A DNA stretch of 64,000 nt from Bacteroidota bacterium (lineage in GTDB: Bacteria > Bacteroidota > Bacteroidia > Bacteroidales > JAAUTT01). A model generated the notes under the pieces. It was not told where the DNA came from. It saw nothing but the letters and a program-made list of their open reading frames with translations, and did no database searches. Numbering within the stretch: the first letter of the stretch is position 1; each line of letters opens with the position of its first letter. A program made the position numbers and the translations under genes. Below, one piece after another: positions 54,177 through 62,565 of the stretch. The stretch is taken from contig JAUZOO010000006.1 of assembly GCA_030706405.1 (NCBI GenBank), forward strand, positions 186,001 through 250,000, given 5' to 3'.

Positions 54177-54214
54177 TAAATATGATTATTAATGTTTTGT
54201 TTTGTACGAAGATG

Positions 54215-54222
54215 CAAAAGTA
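54215..54222 (-). promoter_or_regulatory. -7 promoter box (TACTTTTG) of the cyclophilin-yebC unit
   Basis: On the - strand TACTTTTG matches TAnnTTTG exactly, 38 bases before the ATG at 54176. A weak TTTAG element upstream could act as -33. The box lies inside the 72-base gap behind the helicase gene. Confidence 0.55.
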
Positions 54223-54248
54223 TAAATTTTATTACCAACTAAAGACAG

Positions 54249-55499
54249 CTATGCCTTTGGGGCTGAATCGGAAGGTTTATTCCTTCTTTTAAAGTTGCCT
54301 TTGGGTTTGTTGAAGCGTCGGTTTTGGTTTCTTCCTTTCGATTTTCTCGGGTTATATTCCGGAGCTTCTCCAAAAAGTTCGGGTACTTGAACCTTGGTTA
54401 CAGGGTTGCCTAACAGTTCCTCGATAGCTGCAAATTTATTTTGTTCCCTTTCGCTGATAAAGGTAATGGCTTCGCCTTTTGAAGCTGCACGGGCAGTACG
54501 GCCTATGCGGTGGATATAATCTTCCCCGTCGTGAGGCACGTCGTAATTGATTACCATATCGATATCTTCAATGTCGATACCTCGCGAAAGGATATCGGTA
54601 GCAACCAGTACGTTAATTCTTCGGCTTTTAAATCCGAGTAAGACTTTTTCGCGTGAATCCTGGTCAAGGTCGGAGTGGATTTCTTCGATAGCCATTCCTG
54701 TACGTTTTAAATCGCGGCTCAGCTTTTTGACATTGTCTTTTGTTGAGCAGAAAATAAGCACGCTTTGATAGTTTTTGCTTTTCAAAACGTGTTTTACCAG
54801 CGGTATTTTTTGACTTTCGTAAACAACAAATGCCTGTTGAAGAATATTTTCGGCAGGTTTTGAGATGGCAATGTTTATTTCGGCAGGCTGATGAAGGATT
54901 TTTCGAGCAAGATCCCTGATTTTCATGGGCATGGTTGCCGAAAAAAGCAGGTTTTGCCGTTTTGCCGGAAGAAACGATATGATTTTCATGATATCGTCGT
55001 AAAAGCCCATGTCGAGCATGCGGTCGGCTTCGTCGAGAATCAGGAATTTCAAGTCCGATATTTTTACATAACCCAGGTTAAGGTGGGCAATCATACGTCC
55101 GGGTGTGCAGATAACTACATCGGCGCCTTGGGTTAGAGCTTGTTTTTCGCGGGTAAAAGAAGCTCCGTCGCCTCCACCATACACAGCAATCGAACTCACC
55201 GGGGTGAAGTATGAGAATCCTTCCATCTGTTGTTCAATCTGAACGGCAAGTTCGCGCGTTGGTACAATGACCAGTGCTTTTATATGGTCGTGATGATGTT
55301 GAGAGGTGATGAGTTTGTGTATTACCGGAAGAAGATATGCTGCTGTTTTCCCAGTGCCGGTTTGTGCCGATGCAATAATGTCACTGCCTTCCAAAATGGG
55401 TGGGATAACCTGTTCCTGTACCGGCGTTGCCGTTTCGTATCCTATTGCCCCAATTCCTTCTAACAATCGTGCATCAAGGCCAAGTTCTTTAAAATTCAA
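54249..55499 (-). CDS. RhlE-like DEAD-box RNA helicase
   Basis: The 416-residue protein begins NFKELGLDARLLEGIGAIGYETATPVQEQVIPPILEG (Q motif), followed by AQTGTGKTAAYLL (Walker A), PTRELAVQ, LDEADRMLDMGF, SATMP, and ATDILSRGIDIEDIDMVINYDVPHDGEDYIHRIGRTARA. The tail is rich in Lys, Arg and Asn, a usual RNA-binding extension of RhlE-type helicases. The start codon is TTG at 55499: a stop lies in frame just upstream and no ATG precedes the Q motif. It probably unwinds structured RNA in ribosome assembly or mRNA decay. Confidence 0.93.
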   Translation of the reverse strand: MNFKELGLDARLLEGIGAIGYETATPVQEQVIPPILEGSDIIASAQTGTGKTAAYLLPVIHKLITSQHHHDHIKALVIVPTRELAVQIEQQMEGFSYFTPVSSIAVYGGGDGASFTREKQALTQGADVVICTPGRMIAHLNLGYVKISDLKFLILDEADRMLDMGFYDDIMKIISFLPAKRQNLLFSATMPMKIRDLARKILHQPAEINIAISKPAENILQQAFVVYESQKIPLVKHVLKSKNYQSVLIFCSTKDNVKKLSRDLKRTGMAIEEIHSDLDQDSREKVLLGFKSRRINVLVATDILSRGIDIEDIDMVINYDVPHDGEDYIHRIGRTARAASKGEAITFISEREQNKFAAIEELLGNPVTKVQVPELFGEAPEYNPRKSKGRNQNRRFNKPKGNFKRRNKPSDSAPKA

Positions 55500-55555
55500 T
55501 GTTACTTATCGTTAAGTTTATATTTCTGTAAAAATAATTACGCCTGTTTTGTCGG

Positions 55556-55589
55556 CAAAGATACGAAAAAGATTGAACCTTGCACCAAA
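55556..55589 (-). promoter_or_regulatory. Promoter of the RhlE-like gene with -33 and -7 elements
   Basis: On the - strand TTTG (55589-55586) is followed after 22 bases by TATCTTTG (55563-55556), an exact -7 box. This is the most complete Bacteroidota promoter in the window. It predicts a leader of about 50 bases before the TTG start. Confidence 0.7.
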
Positions 55590-55705
55590 CTGTTAATGGT
55601 ATGGTTGATTGGTAATTGATTAAATACTTATTACAGGCCTCAAAGTTTTATGAAATAGTTTAGTATTCGATCATTTTGAAACAGGTATTAATTGGGGAGT
55701 AAAGA

Positions 55706-56380
55706 TTAATTCATTGAATTGTAAGTTGTTGTTATTTTAATGAGGTCATTTAAGTTTTTTAAAGAGAGATGTTCTTTCCGGATATATTCATTTATTTCAG
55801 CTGATTTGTCAGAAAAGGCTTTTAATATCAGTTTTCCTTTTTTGTCTAGTTCAATCATGTCCATATTGGGGCTTTGGACGAACAAAGATTCTCTAAGTAC
55901 CAGCCTGTCATTTTTATTTCCGGTACTGAGGGCTATGTTGTAATTGGCCGGGATTATTTCGATAAAGTATCTGCGAAAAAGTTTAGCCTTACCATCGACA
56001 AGCAATTCAAAAAAATCTTTTTTAATTTTAAAATTTTCGACGAAGTCGGTGTAAATAAAGTGTTTATTGGCAAAACTGATTGTTTTGATGCTGTCGGGAG
56101 TTCCAATTACATATGTAGTTGTGTCTAGTTTGTATTGTATTTCTTTAGAATAAACGTTGTAACGAAATTGTAACGATTCAATTTTAGCTCCACTTTGAAG
56201 TGTAATTATTCCCGGTGCCCAAACTTCTGTTAAATAGGGAGAACCTTCTTTCCCTGGAAGTTCTTCTTGCGTAATAATTTTATTGTATCCGGGAGGAAGC
56301 TGAATTTTAAAATTTTGGGCAAATAGGTTTGTTGAAGAGATAGAAATAAGTAACGATGAAATAAAAAGAAAGTTTTTCAT
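55706..56380 (-). CDS. Exported protein of unknown function
   Basis: The 224-residue protein has a signal peptide (MKNFLFISSLLISISSTNLFAQ). The mature part is beta-rich in its first two thirds (YLTEVWAPGIITLQSGAKIESLQFRYNVYSKEIQYKLDTTTYVIGTPDS) and helical at the end (LKAFSDKSAEINEYIRKEHLSLKNLNDLIKITTTYNSM). I do not recognise a family. Its build is like other Bacteroidota exported proteins near M48 proteases and PH-domain proteins. A terminator of the upstream gene separates it from its neighbour, so it is probably transcribed alone. Confidence 0.65.
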   Translation of the reverse strand: MKNFLFISSLLISISSTNLFAQNFKIQLPPGYNKIITQEELPGKEGSPYLTEVWAPGIITLQSGAKIESLQFRYNVYSKEIQYKLDTTTYVIGTPDSIKTISFANKHFIYTDFVENFKIKKDFFELLVDGKAKLFRRYFIEIIPANYNIALSTGNKNDRLVLRESLFVQSPNMDMIELDKKGKLILKAFSDKSAEINEYIRKEHLSLKNLNDLIKITTTYNSMN

Positions 56381-56416
56381 AATTAAGGGTGTTGGGGTTG
56401 AGGATCATACTCTGAG

Positions 56417-56453
56417 AAAAGCGATCATGCTTAGTGTAAACATGATCGCTTTT
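56417..56453 (-). terminator. Terminator after the PH-like membrane protein gene
   Basis: A perfect 13-bp stem (56417-56429 with 56441-56453) and an 11-base loop lie seven bases beyond the stop. The - strand reading ends in TTTTCTCAGA; the + strand reading ends in a longer T run. Confidence 0.85.
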
Positions 56454-56459
56454 TTAGAC

Positions 56460-56960
56460 TTAACTAAGTTTTTCTATTATAATGTTAAGCTCTTTTAATG
56501 CTTTTAACAACTCTTCAGACTGGCGGGTACCTATTGTTATTTCATACCCGTCTTTAGTTGTAACCCTAAGGAAGTCATGGCCTCCAAAAAGATAGAAGCT
56601 TTGGCGACCATTTTGTTTAATTTTTAGCCCGATGTATCGGAATGGCAGCGTTAACCGACCAATCTTCACGTTTTCAATTTCTTCTAAAGGAATAGTCCTA
56701 GCCCGATGGTGAAAAGGCCGGCAACGGTATGTTATCCCTTCGCTTGTAATGATAGTTTGCAATTTGAGAATAGTTACCATGCCAAAATAGAGAACCGCTA
56801 AAGAGCCTGTAATAAGTGATATAACTGTTAAAATATGAGAAATATTCCGCATGGTTATGATAAAACATACCAGAAGTATCGCCCAAATAAAGTAAAATGA
56901 AAATTTCCCAGGTTGCTGTATTTCTTCGTGTAAAATGCGATAAGTTATTGTTTCGGGCAT
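56460..56960 (-). CDS. Two-helix membrane protein with PH-like domain
   Basis: The ATG at 56960 is chosen because it lies just after the upstream stop; an upstream ATG at 57008 would overlap the neighbour by 44 bases. The 166-residue protein has two hydrophobic segments (FSFYFIWAILLVCFIITM and ILTVISLITGSLAVLYFGMV). The soluble part with LQTIITSEGITYRCRPFHHRARTIPLEEIENVKIGRL then YEITIGTRQSEELLKAL is typical of bacterial PH-like (bPH/DUF304-type) domains. It is probably an inner-membrane protein with its PH domain in the cytoplasm. It lies four bases behind the Q/N-rich lipoprotein gene. Confidence 0.72.
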   Translation of the reverse strand: MPETITYRILHEEIQQPGKFSFYFIWAILLVCFIITMRNISHILTVISLITGSLAVLYFGMVTILKLQTIITSEGITYRCRPFHHRARTIPLEEIENVKIGRLTLPFRYIGLKIKQNGRQSFYLFGGHDFLRVTTKDGYEITIGTRQSEELLKALKELNIIIEKLS

Positions 56961-56964
56961 TTTA

Positions 56965-58020
56965 TCATCTTCGGCTGTTGTTTTGTTTGTTGTCGTTGTC
57001 TTTGGCATTGCTGTTCTTGTTTTCTGTTTCTTTCTGAATTTTCATGTCTCTTTGCACTTTCACAGGCTTTCCAATTGTCCGGCCGCGATATTCGGCAGGT
57101 TGTAACCGTCTGGGGTTTTCTATAGGCTTACTGGTTTCAGAAGAGCCTGGGGTGATATTTATTCGTTGATTTTGTTGTGTATTAGTACTTGCAGGCTGGC
57201 TGTAACGATTTCCGGAAGTCGTGTTGTTTTGTTGTGTTTGTTGCGTTGTTTGCTGGGTACGATTTGTTTGTTGATTGTAGTTTCTGTTGTTGTTTTGCGA
57301 TTGGTTTACAGCGCGATTGTCCTGTTGTTGATTCGTATTTCTATTGTTTTGTTGCTGTGTCGAAGTTTGGTTATCCTGTTGTTGTGCAGAACGTCTGGAG
57401 TCGTTAGTGCTGTTGGGAATATTTTCCTGACGACCGGTAGATGATGACCGGTTGTTAATCCGTTGGTATTGCTGTTGCTGTTGTTGCCGTTGGTTCTGAG
57501 GTGTAGCATTTTCGTGATAATTATTCCGAAAAATATCCTTTCTGCCGTTTTCGTTAAAGCCACGCATTTCGTGGTATGAGTAATTGTATTTAGGCGAATT
57601 ATAAACGGTACGGTAATAATAACGAGGATAATGAGATACGTATAGTTGGTGATGCCTCCATGGTTGGCTTACCTGATTGTCGAGAACAACCACAAATGCG
57701 GAGCGTATGTCGAAACTGGCATAAGGTAAAACGGATGTGAATACCCAGTTTCCGTCTTCGAGGCAGATGTATTCGCGGGTACGCAAATCGTAATAGGCTT
57801 CAATGTCAGGAAGGTAATAATATCGTGCATTGTCGTTGTAATCGTAAACAGGAGCCCAGTCCGGACGATAAACCTCTGTAGTTGTTTGATAAGTGCCGGT
57901 ATTGCTGTAAAGGACAGGATCGCATCCCTGAAAAATGATTAAAGCAGCAACAAGACTAATGAATGTGCAAAATAGTCGGCTTAACCTTTTTTTGTTGTAT
58001 GAAAAGATGATTGTTTTCAT
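56965..58020 (-). CDS. Q/N-rich low-complexity lipoprotein
   Basis: The 351-residue protein has a signal peptide with lipobox IIFQGC (Cys33). Residues about 35-165 are ordered and Tyr-rich (YDYNDNARYYYLPDIEAYYDLRTREYICLEDGNWVF), a DUF-like module seen in Bacteroidota lipoproteins. From about 170 to 300 it is almost wholly Gln, Asn, Thr, Ser and Arg, with runs such as QQQQQQ and NNNRN. The tail is basic. The Q/N-rich part resembles prion-like or spacer sequences. It is probably an envelope lipoprotein, and the next gene (PH-like) starts four bases after its stop. Confidence 0.75.
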   Translation of the reverse strand: MKTIIFSYNKKRLSRLFCTFISLVAALIIFQGCDPVLYSNTGTYQTTTEVYRPDWAPVYDYNDNARYYYLPDIEAYYDLRTREYICLEDGNWVFTSVLPYASFDIRSAFVVVLDNQVSQPWRHHQLYVSHYPRYYYRTVYNSPKYNYSYHEMRGFNENGRKDIFRNNYHENATPQNQRQQQQQQYQRINNRSSSTGRQENIPNSTNDSRRSAQQQDNQTSTQQQNNRNTNQQQDNRAVNQSQNNNRNYNQQTNRTQQTTQQTQQNNTTSGNRYSQPASTNTQQNQRINITPGSSETSKPIENPRRLQPAEYRGRTIGKPVKVQRDMKIQKETENKNSNAKDNDNKQNNSRR

Positions 58021-58291
58021 GGCTATTGAGTTTAAAGTTTAAAAAATTGTTGAATACCTGATTGCTAAATAAACCTGATGGCAAAATAGATACAACATGT
58101 ATACCAATGAGGTCAAAAATAAACTAATTTTTACAGAGCGAAGTTTTTATTTGTATCATTTATATAGGTATTCAAAGTCTCCGGACGGTAGTCGTTGAAT
58201 AGCTGAGATCTGTGAAGTAAATCAATACTTTCTACAAATTTTTGTAAAAATTAAGGCCCTGACAATTTTATCCAGTCCAAGCTAAAGTATT

Positions 58292-59164
58292 TTAATTATC
58301 CTTGATATTTCTTGGCATAAACCTTGTGTAATCATCGTCTGGGAGCGGATCTAATACAGCACTTGGTTTTACAGGTGCAGACTTTATATGGTCTTTAAGT
58401 CGGGCTATACGTTTGGTTAAATTGGGATGTGATGAGAGCTTTTCAGCAAACCATTTCCAGAAACCAGCTTCGGTTTGATTTTGGTTAATGAATTCGGGTA
58501 CATTGACATTTTTAAAAAGTAATCTTCCTGAAGCCATTAGTAGCAATCCATTTTTGGCTCCTTCCGGACAAAGTGTATAACCAATATTGTCGCAGGTATA
58601 TTCGCATGCACGGGAATATGCTGCATTCAGAAATGGTATAATTCCCGATGGAAGCAATAACATCCTTTTAAGCATATGTCTATGTTTAATATGCCCCAGC
58701 TCGTGGCCAATTATGAATTCAAGCACTTTTTTGTCCTGCTCGTATGCTGATTCTACCATTTCGGAAAACAAAACGATATAATTTGTCCCGAAAAAATTAG
58801 TAGTCAGAGCATTTAATAAACCACCAGATTGTATAATATAAACATCAGGGACCTTGTTTAATTCGAGTAGTTCGGACTGCCGGGATACGATTTCTGCAAT
58901 GTCCGGAAATTGTGCGGAAGTAACTTTAACTGCATTTCCTTTAAGATAACCGATGTAATATCCCATTCGGATAAAAATTGCTAACAATAATAATATAGCA
59001 TAGAAAATAATGGCAGACTGCAACGAAGGAGAAATAGACTCGCTCGAAAAAATGACCACCATCCCGTATGCAAGGACAAAATAAAGGATAATGCTGAATA
59101 CGGCTTTTACAAAGAAGTAAATATCCTCTTTGGAGTAAGGTTTAAGTTCAATTTTTGAATTCAT
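58292..59164 (-). CDS. M48-family membrane zinc protease
   Basis: The 290-residue protein has two N-terminal hydrophobic segments (about 15-40 and 50-75). The zinc site is HELGH (His154, Glu155, His158) followed by the third ligand Glu188 in SRACEYTCD, and its C-terminal region holds SSHPNLTKRIARLKD, as in HtpX-like M48B enzymes. It should degrade or process membrane proteins at the inner membrane, with its active site on the cytoplasmic side if HtpX-like. The gene is flanked by gaps of 170 to 270 bases and is probably transcribed alone. Confidence 0.92.
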   Translation of the reverse strand: MNSKIELKPYSKEDIYFFVKAVFSIILYFVLAYGMVVIFSSESISPSLQSAIIFYAILLLLAIFIRMGYYIGYLKGNAVKVTSAQFPDIAEIVSRQSELLELNKVPDVYIIQSGGLLNALTTNFFGTNYIVLFSEMVESAYEQDKKVLEFIIGHELGHIKHRHMLKRMLLLPSGIIPFLNAAYSRACEYTCDNIGYTLCPEGAKNGLLLMASGRLLFKNVNVPEFINQNQTEAGFWKWFAEKLSSHPNLTKRIARLKDHIKSAPVKPSAVLDPLPDDDYTRFMPRNIKDN

Positions 59165-59334
59165 AATGATTAAAATGAAAGCGTTTTTGTATTGTAATTA
59201 ACTTACAGACATTTAAATACGATATGTTGGTCTGCTCTGGAAGCTTTAGATAACCAATACATCGTTTTAGGTTACATGTTCAATGCTAAGATAATTTACA
59301 TTAACATTATGCGCAACATTTTACCGATATAAAT

Positions 59335-59649
59335 TTAGGAAGAAGGCGCATCAGTTGTTAAGCTATGTTCATGTTTTTTAATATTTAGGTAATAAGCCTT
59401 ATAATGAATATAGTGGCTTCCGTTCTCGTATTCCCAAGTTGTATTTCGGGCACTTAAAATTTTCCCTAAGCACGACTCAAATATTAGCGTATAATGAATT
59501 CCGGTCATTCGCGAAGCTTCCAATATTGAGTTAAAACGTACAGATTTGTTGTCAAAATGACCAATCACCGGCAGATTGTATTTTCGTTGATTTTTTTTCT
59601 TGAAAATTAATTCCCTGGCCTTTTCTGAAGTAACGTGATGTATTGCCAT
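59335..59649 (-). CDS. Small NUMOD1-like DNA-binding-domain protein
   Basis: The ATG at 59649 gives 104 residues; an upstream in-frame ATG at 59718 would add a hydrophobic stretch lacking homology. The features LPVIGHFDNKSVRFNSILEASRMTGIHYTLIFESCLGKILSARNTTWEYENG match the NUMOD1-type helix-turn-helix found in homing endonucleases (pattern F.SI.EAAR.TGI...I...C.GK......W.Y). The nuclease part is missing, so it cannot be a homing endonuclease. It may be a stand-alone DNA-binding protein or the remains of one. A TAAATTTA element about 25 bases upstream could be its promoter. Confidence 0.6.
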   Translation of the reverse strand: MAIHHVTSEKARELIFKKKNQRKYNLPVIGHFDNKSVRFNSILEASRMTGIHYTLIFESCLGKILSARNTTWEYENGSHYIHYKAYYLNIKKHEHSLTTDAPSS

Positions 59650-59872
59650 ATTTCGGTTTTTGCGGTTTACTACTAAATTTACGAAAAAAAAAGAGATATT
59701 AACATGGGTAAAAATCACAAAATCAGTGTTTATTTAAAGGAATTGGTGTTTAGTCTTAGTAAAATCATGGTATTAGATAAAAATTGTTGGAAGATATTTT
59801 TATATCTTTCCGCTTTATTTTTTGACAACCTTAGCCGATTAAACTAAAGATTTATAATAAAATAGACGAATT

Positions 59873-61288
59873 ATGTTTGGATTAGACGCAGGGATGACCC
59901 TGGTTTTGGTAATCTGCATTTTTGCAGCATGTTGCTTTGAGTTTATCAATGGCTTTCACGATACCGCTAATGCCGTAGCAACCGTTATTTACACTAATTC
60001 CATGAAACCTACGGTCGCTGTAATTTGGTCGGGGATATGTAATTTTTTGGGTGTTTTAGTGGGAGGTATTGCTGTTGCAATGGGTATTGTAAACCTTTTG
60101 CCATTGTCTATACTCATAGACCAGAGTGTCGCTCATAGTATTGCAATGATTGCAGCTCTTATTCTAACAGCAATTTTATGGAACTTGGGAACTTGGTACT
60201 TTGGAATTCCTTGTTCGAGTTCCCATACCTTGCTCGGATCGATTTTTGGTGTTGGCTTGGCTTATGGATTCCTTCCTCATGTTGGAGTTATTGCATTAAA
60301 TTGGCAAAAGGTTAAAGATGTATTTCTTTTTCTTCTCATTTCGCCTTTGATCGGTTTCGCTTTTACTATGGCTGTAGTGCTTTTGGTAAAACAGTTTGTT
60401 AAGTATAAAAAATTGTTTCATGAGCCTGTTAAAAAGAAAGCTCCGCCTTTCTGGATTCGAGGTTTTTTAATTTTGACTAGTACTGGCTTAAGCTTTACTC
60501 ACGGTCAAAATGACGGTCAAAAAGGTGTTGGATTGTTAATGATTATTCTGATAGCATTAGTTCCAGTTCATTTTGCGGTGGACCATACAATGCACCCTGA
60601 CAAACTAATGCTTCAGGCTAACAATATTGAAACTGTTTTGTCTAAAGTAGATCCTAGCGGTTTGAGCGCCAGTGGTAAGGCTAGTCTGGGAATTATTAAG
60701 GAAAAGATTGATACGATGCAATCTACTCTGACCGGAGTTGGCAATTTTAAAAATCTGAAAAAAGAATCAAATTTTGAAATTCGTAAGGATATACTTATCA
60801 TAGCTAAAGAATCAAGCAAGATACTTTCTCCCGATGTTGACGATCCAATTTTGAAATTATCCAAAGAAGACAAAGTTCAGTTAAAGGATTCGATCTCTGA
60901 AATGAAGAAGTTTACGGAATATGCGCCTCTGTGGGTAATCTTGTTGATTTCAATTTCATTAGGGTTGGGTACAATGATTGGATGGAAACGAATTGTTGTT
61001 ACCATTGGCGAAAAAATTGGCAAGGAACATATGAACTATGCCCAGGGAGCCTCGGCAAATCTGGTTACAGCCATTACTATTGGGGTTTCTTCAAGTTTTG
61101 GATTGCCGGTTAGTACAACGCATATTCTGTCTTCGGGTGTAGCTGGTTCGATGTTTGCCACGCATGGGATTAAAAATTTGCGAATGAAAATGATTAAAAG
61201 TATCATGATTGCCTGGCTTGTTACGTTGCCGGTAACCATTCTTCTTTCCGGAAGTTTATTCTTGTTATTCCGGTTGTTCTGCAATTAA
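59873..61288 (+). CDS. PiT-family inorganic phosphate transporter
   Basis: The 471-residue membrane protein has the two repeated PiT signatures: FINGFHDTANAVATVIYTNSM near the start and YAQGASANLVTAITIGVSSSFGLPVSTTH near the end. A cytoplasmic section of about 120 residues (about 245-345) between the halves is rich in Lys, Asp and Ser. PiT carriers take up metal-phosphate with protons or sodium. The next gene, TerC, begins 21 bases after the stop, so both are probably cotranscribed. A near-consensus -7 box (TATCTTTC, 59803-59810) lies 62 bases before the start. Confidence 0.95.
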   Translation: MFGLDAGMTLVLVICIFAACCFEFINGFHDTANAVATVIYTNSMKPTVAVIWSGICNFLGVLVGGIAVAMGIVNLLPLSILIDQSVAHSIAMIAALILTAILWNLGTWYFGIPCSSSHTLLGSIFGVGLAYGFLPHVGVIALNWQKVKDVFLFLLISPLIGFAFTMAVVLLVKQFVKYKKLFHEPVKKKAPPFWIRGFLILTSTGLSFTHGQNDGQKGVGLLMIILIALVPVHFAVDHTMHPDKLMLQANNIETVLSKVDPSGLSASGKASLGIIKEKIDTMQSTLTGVGNFKNLKKESNFEIRKDILIIAKESSKILSPDVDDPILKLSKEDKVQLKDSISEMKKFTEYAPLWVILLISISLGLGTMIGWKRIVVTIGEKIGKEHMNYAQGASANLVTAITIGVSSSFGLPVSTTHILSSGVAGSMFATHGIKNLRMKMIKSIMIAWLVTLPVTILLSGSLFLLFRLFCN

Positions 61289-61309
61289 TCGTAGGTAAAG
61301 CAATCAATT

Positions 61310-62371
61310 ATGATTAGTCAGGAACTCGTTTATCTTACGTTGTTTTGTGTTGTAGTGCTGGCCATTCTGGTGCTGGATTTAACAGTCATTGGCCGGAATA
61401 GCCATGTGCTATCCTTTAAGGAGGCAACGATATGGACGGGAGTGTGGGTTTCACTGGCTCTGCTTTTTTATGTTTTTATCCTGGTTAATGGTCATAATTT
61501 TCATGGCATAACAAATATGAACGAGTTACTGGCTGTTAAGGCAAAATATGCCCCTCAGCTACAACTCGACCCTTCCAGTTTCGAACACAGCCTTTCCATT
61601 TATCATCAAAATATGGGAATGGAGTTCCTTAGCGGGTATTTAATCGAATATACCCTTTCGATGGACAATGTTTTTGTGATTATGATGATCCTGAGCGCCT
61701 TTTCGGTTCGCGACAAGTATTATAAACACGTGCTTTTCTGGGGTATACTTGGGGCTATTGTCCTTCGTTTTTTGTTCATTTTTACTGGTGCGGCGTTAAT
61801 TGCCCGCTTCGAATGGATTTTGTTGGTATTCGGTGCTTTTTTGGTATATACCGGCGTAAAGATGTTTATTAACCGTAACGAGGAAGAAAAAATAGAACCG
61901 CACGAACACTGGCTGGTTAAGTTTCTTTCCAAACATACCAAGGTTTATCCGAGGTATTATAAAGATCATTTTTTTGTTCGTCGCAAGAAAGAATTATTTA
62001 TTACTCCGTTATTTGTTGTGCTGATGTTGATTGAGTTTACCGACTTGATCTTTGCAATGGATTCTATTCCGGCCATTTTTGCCATTACACGCGATCCTTA
62101 CTTGGTGTTCTTTTCGAACATCTTTGCGATTATTGGTTTGCGGTCATTGTTCTTCCTGCTTTTACGGGTTGTTGATCTGTTCCATTACCTGAAAATCGGG
62201 ATTTCGTTTTTGCTCGTATTTGTGGGCTTTAAGCTTTTATTTCATACCTGGCTCGACGAGATTGGCTTTAAATCCGTGTATTCGTTGTATGTTATCCTGC
62301 TTACATTGGTGCTGTGCATTGTTATCTCTATCATATTTCCGCCTAAAGAAGAAAAGATCGAAGCAGTTTAA
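61310..62371 (+). CDS. TerC-family integral membrane protein
   Basis: The 353-residue protein has eight to nine hydrophobic helices. The TerC/Alx motifs are YTLSMDNVFVIMMILSAF and LIEFTDLIFAMDSIPAIFAITRDPYLVFFSN, whose acidic residues probably bind Mn2+ or another divalent ion. TerC proteins have been linked to metal export, notably manganese, and to tellurite resistance. The PiT gene 21 bases upstream suggests a shared transcription unit for metal and phosphate balance. The cytoplasmic loop (about 190-235) is basic. Confidence 0.93.
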   Translation: MISQELVYLTLFCVVVLAILVLDLTVIGRNSHVLSFKEATIWTGVWVSLALLFYVFILVNGHNFHGITNMNELLAVKAKYAPQLQLDPSSFEHSLSIYHQNMGMEFLSGYLIEYTLSMDNVFVIMMILSAFSVRDKYYKHVLFWGILGAIVLRFLFIFTGAALIARFEWILLVFGAFLVYTGVKMFINRNEEEKIEPHEHWLVKFLSKHTKVYPRYYKDHFFVRRKKELFITPLFVVLMLIEFTDLIFAMDSIPAIFAITRDPYLVFFSNIFAIIGLRSLFFLLLRVVDLFHYLKIGISFLLVFVGFKLLFHTWLDEIGFKSVYSLYVILLTLVLCIVISIIFPPKEEKIEAV

Positions 62372-62377
62372 CGGCAT

Positions 62378-62510
62378 GGTTCCTCTGTTGGAGGTTTTCT
62401 TCCACACTGATGCCGGGAACTATTCTCAGAAGAATTTTTGTTCCTCGCCAATGAAGGACGGTTTTTCCCGCTGAAGTTTTGCTGCACACTGACGCAGGAG
62501 CTGTTTTCCC
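62378..62510 (+). repeat. Imperfect 50-base direct repeat, period 82
   Basis: Two similar segments begin GGTT at 62378 and 62460, share TTTT at offset 17 and a CACACTGA/GC/GG core (62403-62417 and 62485-62499). They are about 65% alike over 50 bases. They fill the gap between the TerC stop and the ABC ATPase stop. No known function is evident. Confidence 0.35.
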
Positions 62511-62565
62511 ATTTTTGCAAAGCTCGCCCGGTCAATTTTTAGCCTTTCGCCCGGTTATGTTGTGG

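Noticed and set aside
57166-57444. A + strand frame rich in Leu and Val within the Q/N-rich gene
   Set aside because: It is the antisense of CAA/AAC codon repeats and only reflects the low-complexity sequence.
57170-57500. Possible tandem DNA repeat or CRISPR-like array
   Set aside because: The repetition is at codon level (Gln/Asn codons) with no fixed unit or spacers.
59650-59718. Upstream start of the NUMOD1-like frame
   Set aside because: The added residues are a hydrophobic, low-complexity stretch from AT-rich intergenic DNA, and a promoter-like box lies within it.
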